From the NCBI GenBank assembly GCA_023412745.1, contig JAEZBZ010000205.1:1-8400 (forward strand): a stretch of 8,400 nt of DNA, written 5' to 3'. The DNA comes from Pseudomonadota bacterium (GTDB lineage Bacteria; Pseudomonadota; Alphaproteobacteria; Rhizobiales; Hyphomicrobiaceae). Of this stretch, positions 6,092 through 8,400 are shown piece after piece; within the stretch, counting starts at the first letter, position 1, and every line of letters starts with the position of its first letter. A program made the position numbers and the translations under genes. Under the pieces are notes generated by a model. The model made no database searches. It saw nothing but the letters and a program-made list of their open reading frames with translations, and had not been told where the DNA came from.

Positions 6092-6781
6092 TCAAATGCT
6101 GGTGCTAGGCGAGTCGTGCGGGCGCGGCGCGCTTTCAGGCGCAGCGTGATCATCCGTTCGCCTGCGCCGCGAGGCCAGAGAACCGATTGCGTCGGCGATC
6201 CTCCCGAGCCCTGCTTTCACATCAGAGATGTTCGTCAGCGTACGCTCGCCGCGGCGCAAGCGCCGGTCGAGTGCCGCCATCGTGCGCGCGAGCCCCGGAT
6301 CGTCATCCTTCAGCCAAGTCCGCAGGACCGACGCGTAAAGCCCCGCCAAACCGCTGACCTTCAGCCCGCCGGTGACGCCACTGGTATCGACGCCTGCCGC
6401 CTGCAGCATCCAATGCTGGGAAGCCAGTGCGCTGCGCAGCATGGCCGGATCAGGCGTCGGTGAACTGTCGGCGATGGACTGGATTGCCGGCTTGTACGGC
6501 GCCAGCACATCGAACCGCGTCATGACGATTTCGAAGATGGCGTCGCGGGCGCTCATCTCGTGCTCGCGCTTCGGCGCGCGGCGCAGCACCTCATCATCGA
6601 TCGTGCGCGAGAACGCGGCGAGGATCTCCGACTTGCAGGAAAACTCGTGCTTGATATCGACCAGCGTCAGGCCGATCGACTCGGCGATATCAAGCAGCGT
6701 CACGTCCTGCCAGGGCCGCTCTGCCGCAAGCTTCATCGCCGCCGCAATGATACGTCCGCGCAACGTCGATTGGTCAATCAT
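6092..6781 (-). CDS. TetR-family protein with COQ9-like C-terminal half
   Basis: The 229-residue protein opens with a TetR_N helix-turn-helix domain: RGRIIAAAMKLAAERPWQDV (8-27), the HTH at about 28-48 (LLDIAESIGLTLVDIKHEF) and the usual SEILAAFSRTIDDEVL (51-66). The C-terminal half contains LAGLYASVLRTWLKDDDPGL (145-164) and then TMAALDRRLRRGE (167-179). This matches the pattern seen in COQ9, the TetR-fold lipid-binding protein of ubiquinone synthesis. An Arg-rich, Pro/Ser-rich tail (205-229) looks disordered. The ATG at 6781 has GGAG (6792-6789) 7 bases upstream. The gene sits between proC and csaA on the same strand. A 31-bp dyad directly over its Shine-Dalgarno fits self-regulation by a DNA-binding TetR protein. 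Whether it binds DNA, lipid or both is not settled by the sequence; regulator is my first choice. Confidence 0.9.
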   Translation of the reverse strand: MIDQSTLRGRIIAAAMKLAAERPWQDVTLLDIAESIGLTLVDIKHEFSCKSEILAAFSRTIDDEVLRRAPKREHEMSARDAIFEIVMTRFDVLAPYKPAIQSIADSSPTPDPAMLRSALASQHWMLQAAGVDTSGVTGGLKVSGLAGLYASVLRTWLKDDDPGLARTMAALDRRLRRGERTLTNISDVKAGLGRIADAIGSLASRRRRTDDHAAPESAPRPHDSPSTSI

Positions 6782-6787
6782 GGAAAG

Positions 6788-6818
6788 TCTCCGTAGCGGT
6801 CGTCTGCCGTAACGGAGA
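6788..6818. promoter_or_regulatory. 31-bp dyad over the tetR ribosome-binding site (candidate operator or RNA hairpin)
   Basis: The plus strand has TCTCCGT (6788-6794) and ACGGAGA (6812-6818) as outer arms and CGG (6797-6799) with CCG (6807-6809) as inner arms, all symmetric about position 6803. The size and position suit a TetR-family auto-operator. In the mRNA the downstream arm carries the GGAG Shine-Dalgarno and the upstream arm is its complement, so the same sequence could also block ribosome access. Confidence 0.55.
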
Positions 6819-6844
6819 AATAGGCGTGGGCGCCAGCAATTGAA
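6817..6844 (-). promoter_or_regulatory. Weak candidate promoter for tetR
   Basis: On the minus strand TTCAAT (6844-6839) and TATTTC (6822-6817) are 16 bases apart and lie just upstream of the dyad, where a repressor would block initiation or early elongation. Both hexamers match the consensus poorly, so this is a suggestion only. Confidence 0.2.
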
Positions 6845-6850
6845 AGGCCG

Positions 6851-6876
6851 GCGCGACCTTACACAAGGCGTCGCGC
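6851..6876 (-). terminator. Terminator-like hairpin after proC
   Basis: Read leftward from the proC stop, GCGCGA and CCTT (6876-6865, with a 2-base CG bulge between them) pair with AAGG and TCGCGC (6860-6851) around the loop GTGT. It begins 9 bases after the stop codon. The tail is CGGCCTTTCAATT, a modest U-rich stretch. It probably ends or reduces proC transcription before tetR. Confidence 0.5.
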
Positions 6877-6884
6877 TCGGAAGT

Positions 6885-7709
6885 CTAGCCGCCGCTGAGT
6901 TCGCGGCCGCGCCGTTCGGCCGCCTCGACGGCCTTGGCCATCAGCGGCTTCAGACCGTCGTCAGCCATCAGCACTGCCAGTGCCGCTGCCGTGGTGCCGC
7001 CCGGAGACGTCACGTTCTGGCGTAGCGTCGCCGCCTCGATGCCGGACTGCCGCAGCAGCTCACCCGCACCGGATACGGTTGCGTTGGCCAGCTTCTTAGA
7101 CAGTTCTGCATCCAGCCCGACCGCGCGCCCGGCTTCGGCCAGGCATTCCGCGAGCAGGAACACGTAGGCCGGCCCCGACCCCGACACCGCTGTCACGGCG
7201 TCCATCAGCTTCTCGTCGTCGACCCAGCCAACCTCGCCCACGGCCGACAACAGTGACTGGCAGGTTTCACGCTGCGCCGCGGTCACGCGGGCGTTCGGAC
7301 AGCACACCGTGATGCCACGGCCGATCGCGGCCGGCGTGTTGGGCATGGCGCGCACGACAGCGGCACCTTCCGGCAGATGCTTTTCAAAGCTGGAGATGGT
7401 CTTGCCTGCCGCGATCGACAGCACCACCGTTTCCGGCCCGGCCAGCTTGCCCAGCGGCGGAAATACCTGGTCCATCACCTGCGGCTTGACGGCCGCCAGG
7501 ATAACCGCCGGCGGCTTGTCGAGCGCAGCAACCTGGGTGCACGTGATGCCGTGCTTGGCGATCACAGCGGCCACTTCCGGCGGCGGCCCCGGATCCTGGA
7601 CAATGATCTGCCGCGGATCGAGCCCCCGGTCGAGCCATCCCGAAAGCATGGCCCCGCCCATTTTCCCGGCGCCGGCCAGCAATAATGTTCCGTCGAGTGA
7701 GAGTGTCAT
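6885..7709 (-). CDS. proC: Pyrroline-5-carboxylate reductase
   Basis: ProC reduces 1-pyrroline-5-carboxylate to L-proline with NAD(P)H, the last step of proline synthesis, in the cytosol. The 274 residues are the usual length. The N-terminal Rossmann motif is GAGKMGGAM (13-21). LAAVKPQVMD (71-80), VVLSIAAGKT (95-104) and RAMPNTPAAIGRG (120-132) follow. The C-terminal dimer domain has AVTAVSGSGPAYVF (171-184) and the family signature NVTSPGGTTAAAL (232-244). The ATG at 7709 is the earliest possible start, because an in-frame TAG lies 12 bases upstream (7721-7719). Its Shine-Dalgarno is poor (AGATCTC), which may mean modest or coupled translation. It follows the YbjN-domain gene by 134 bases on the same strand. 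Confidence 0.97.
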   Translation of the reverse strand: MTLSLDGTLLLAGAGKMGGAMLSGWLDRGLDPRQIIVQDPGPPPEVAAVIAKHGITCTQVAALDKPPAVILAAVKPQVMDQVFPPLGKLAGPETVVLSIAAGKTISSFEKHLPEGAAVVRAMPNTPAAIGRGITVCCPNARVTAAQRETCQSLLSAVGEVGWVDDEKLMDAVTAVSGSGPAYVFLLAECLAEAGRAVGLDAELSKKLANATVSGAGELLRQSGIEAATLRQNVTSPGGTTAAALAVLMADDGLKPLMAKAVEAAERRGRELSGG

Positions 7710-7768
7710 GCACGAGATCTAGCGCGCCGCGCGGCCGGACACAATGGTTTGCAGCGTCTAAAGGAAAC

Positions 7769-7785
7769 GGCCCGCGACGCGGCCC
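7769..7785 (-). terminator. Weak imperfect hairpin between the YbjN gene and proC
   Basis: On the minus strand GGCCGC and GCGGGCC flank the loop GTC with one bulged G, followed by GTTTCCTTTAG. It could attenuate transcription entering proC. The bulge and broken U-tract make it doubtful. Nothing else stands out in the 134-base gap. Confidence 0.2.
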
Positions 7786-7843
7786 ATTAACCTGACGCTG
7801 CCGAAGCATGGAAAGCGGTCGCTTGCCCCCACGAGCCGCGGCA

Positions 7844-8347
7844 TCAGGCTTGGCCTTCGGTGTGGAACATGGTCGAGACCAGCGCCTCGCGGCTGTCCTT
7901 ACCGGCCCACACCACGAACTGGAACGCCTGATAGTAGCGCTCGCAGGCTTCGAGAGCGGCCTTCAGCATGGCCTCGCACTGCCCCGGTGTCGCCAACGCG
8001 CCGTTCAGCATGAGGCCCTGGCGGAACATGATCAGGCCTTCCTGAGTCCACAGATCGAAGTGGCCGAGCCAGAGCTGTTCGTTGATCTGGGCGATCAGGC
8101 GATAGACTTCCGGCAGGCGATTTTCCGGCACCTTGAAATCGAATGCGCAGGCCAGATGCAGCGCTTCCAGGTCGTCTCGCCAGTTCAAAGAGACGTGATA
8201 ATCGGTCCAGCTACCGGCAACGATCAGCGTGACTTCATCGTCGGCCGTGCGATCGCAAGCCCAGTCATGGACATGAGCCACCTGTTCGACCAAGTCGATC
8301 GGGTTCGTCATGCGCTCGTAGCCTGCTTCCACCGATGCCATTCCCAT
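7844..8347 (-). CDS. YbjN-domain protein
   Basis: This 167-residue protein matches the YbjN family, small cytosolic proteins annotated as putative sensory-transduction or stress regulators whose fold resembles type III secretion chaperones. The biochemical role is unknown. Family features visible here are NPIDLVEQVAHVHDWACDR (15-33), LEALHLACAFDFKVPENR (60-77), the strongly conserved INEQLWLGHFDLWTQEGLIM (88-107) and the C-terminal CERYYQAFQFVVWAGKD (134-150). The ATG at 8347 has GGGGGA only 3 bases upstream. The second ATG at 8341 has better spacing (9 bases), so the protein may be two residues shorter. The gene precedes proC on the same strand, an arrangement I recall from other Alphaproteobacteria. 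The 53 bases to its right, up to the window edge, hold no feature I can support. Confidence 0.9.
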   Translation of the reverse strand: MGMASVEAGYERMTNPIDLVEQVAHVHDWACDRTADDEVTLIVAGSWTDYHVSLNWRDDLEALHLACAFDFKVPENRLPEVYRLIAQINEQLWLGHFDLWTQEGLIMFRQGLMLNGALATPGQCEAMLKAALEACERYYQAFQFVVWAGKDSREALVSTMFHTEGQA

Positions 8348-8400
8348 TCGTCCCCCGTGTTGGTTCCGTCACGCACCCAAGACCACGCGTACACTTAAAG

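Noticed and set aside
6031..6153. An N-terminal extension of CsaA to an ATG at 6153.
   Set aside because: It would overlap the 3' end of tetR, add an Arg-rich stretch absent from CsaA proteins, and make the protein 160 residues long where about 110-120 is normal.
7808..8398. A 196-codon plus-strand open frame opposite the YbjN gene.
   Set aside because: The minus strand encodes a full-length YbjN family protein over the same interval; the plus frame has no recognisable domain.

Overview
The window looks like chromosomal DNA from a GC-rich Alphaproteobacterium, probably of the Hyphomicrobiales. This rests on composition, on the coaD / cyclophilin / cyclophilin cluster, on the YbjN–proC pairing and on a TetR protein with a COQ9-like C-terminal half. 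I cannot name a genus. No rRNA, tRNA, insertion sequence, prophage or CRISPR array is visible. Genes are tightly packed and no gene-free stretch exceeds about 220 bases.

Left part (1-3215): a GMC-family FAD alcohol dehydrogenase, cut by the left window edge, reads leftward. An NAD(P)-dependent aldehyde dehydrogenase reads rightward from a shared 216-bp divergent intergenic region. Together they could take an alcohol through its aldehyde to a carboxylic acid; the substrate is not evident. A strong bidirectional terminator hairpin separates the aldehyde dehydrogenase from the next, convergent cluster.

Centre (3216-5007, minus strand): coaD (coenzyme A biosynthesis) comes first, then an exported cyclophilin with a signal peptide, then a cytosolic cyclophilin. 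The two cyclophilins are paralogues assigned to different compartments.

Centre-right (5008-5674): a small plus-strand gene of unknown function diverges from coaD. Its protein has a Cys-Gly-Pro N-terminal motif and a His-Trp...Asp pair that suggest a papain/C39-like cysteine peptidase fold. The 150-bp divergent region carries a 20-bp tandem repeat and three GANTC sites. The gene ends against csaA inside a perfect hairpin that holds both stop codons.

Right part (5671-8347, minus strand): a YbjN-domain protein, proC (last step of proline synthesis), a TetR/COQ9-like protein and csaA (export-related chaperone with a tRNA-binding fold) follow one another. A terminator-like hairpin after proC and a 31-bp dyad over the tetR Shine-Dalgarno suggest that tetR-csaA is a separately controlled unit.

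Most of the window is ordinary housekeeping DNA. The most interesting points are the tetR leader dyad, the unassigned peptidase-like gene, and the repeat-bearing, GANTC-rich promoter region beside coaD. I found nothing that amounts to a new multi-gene system.
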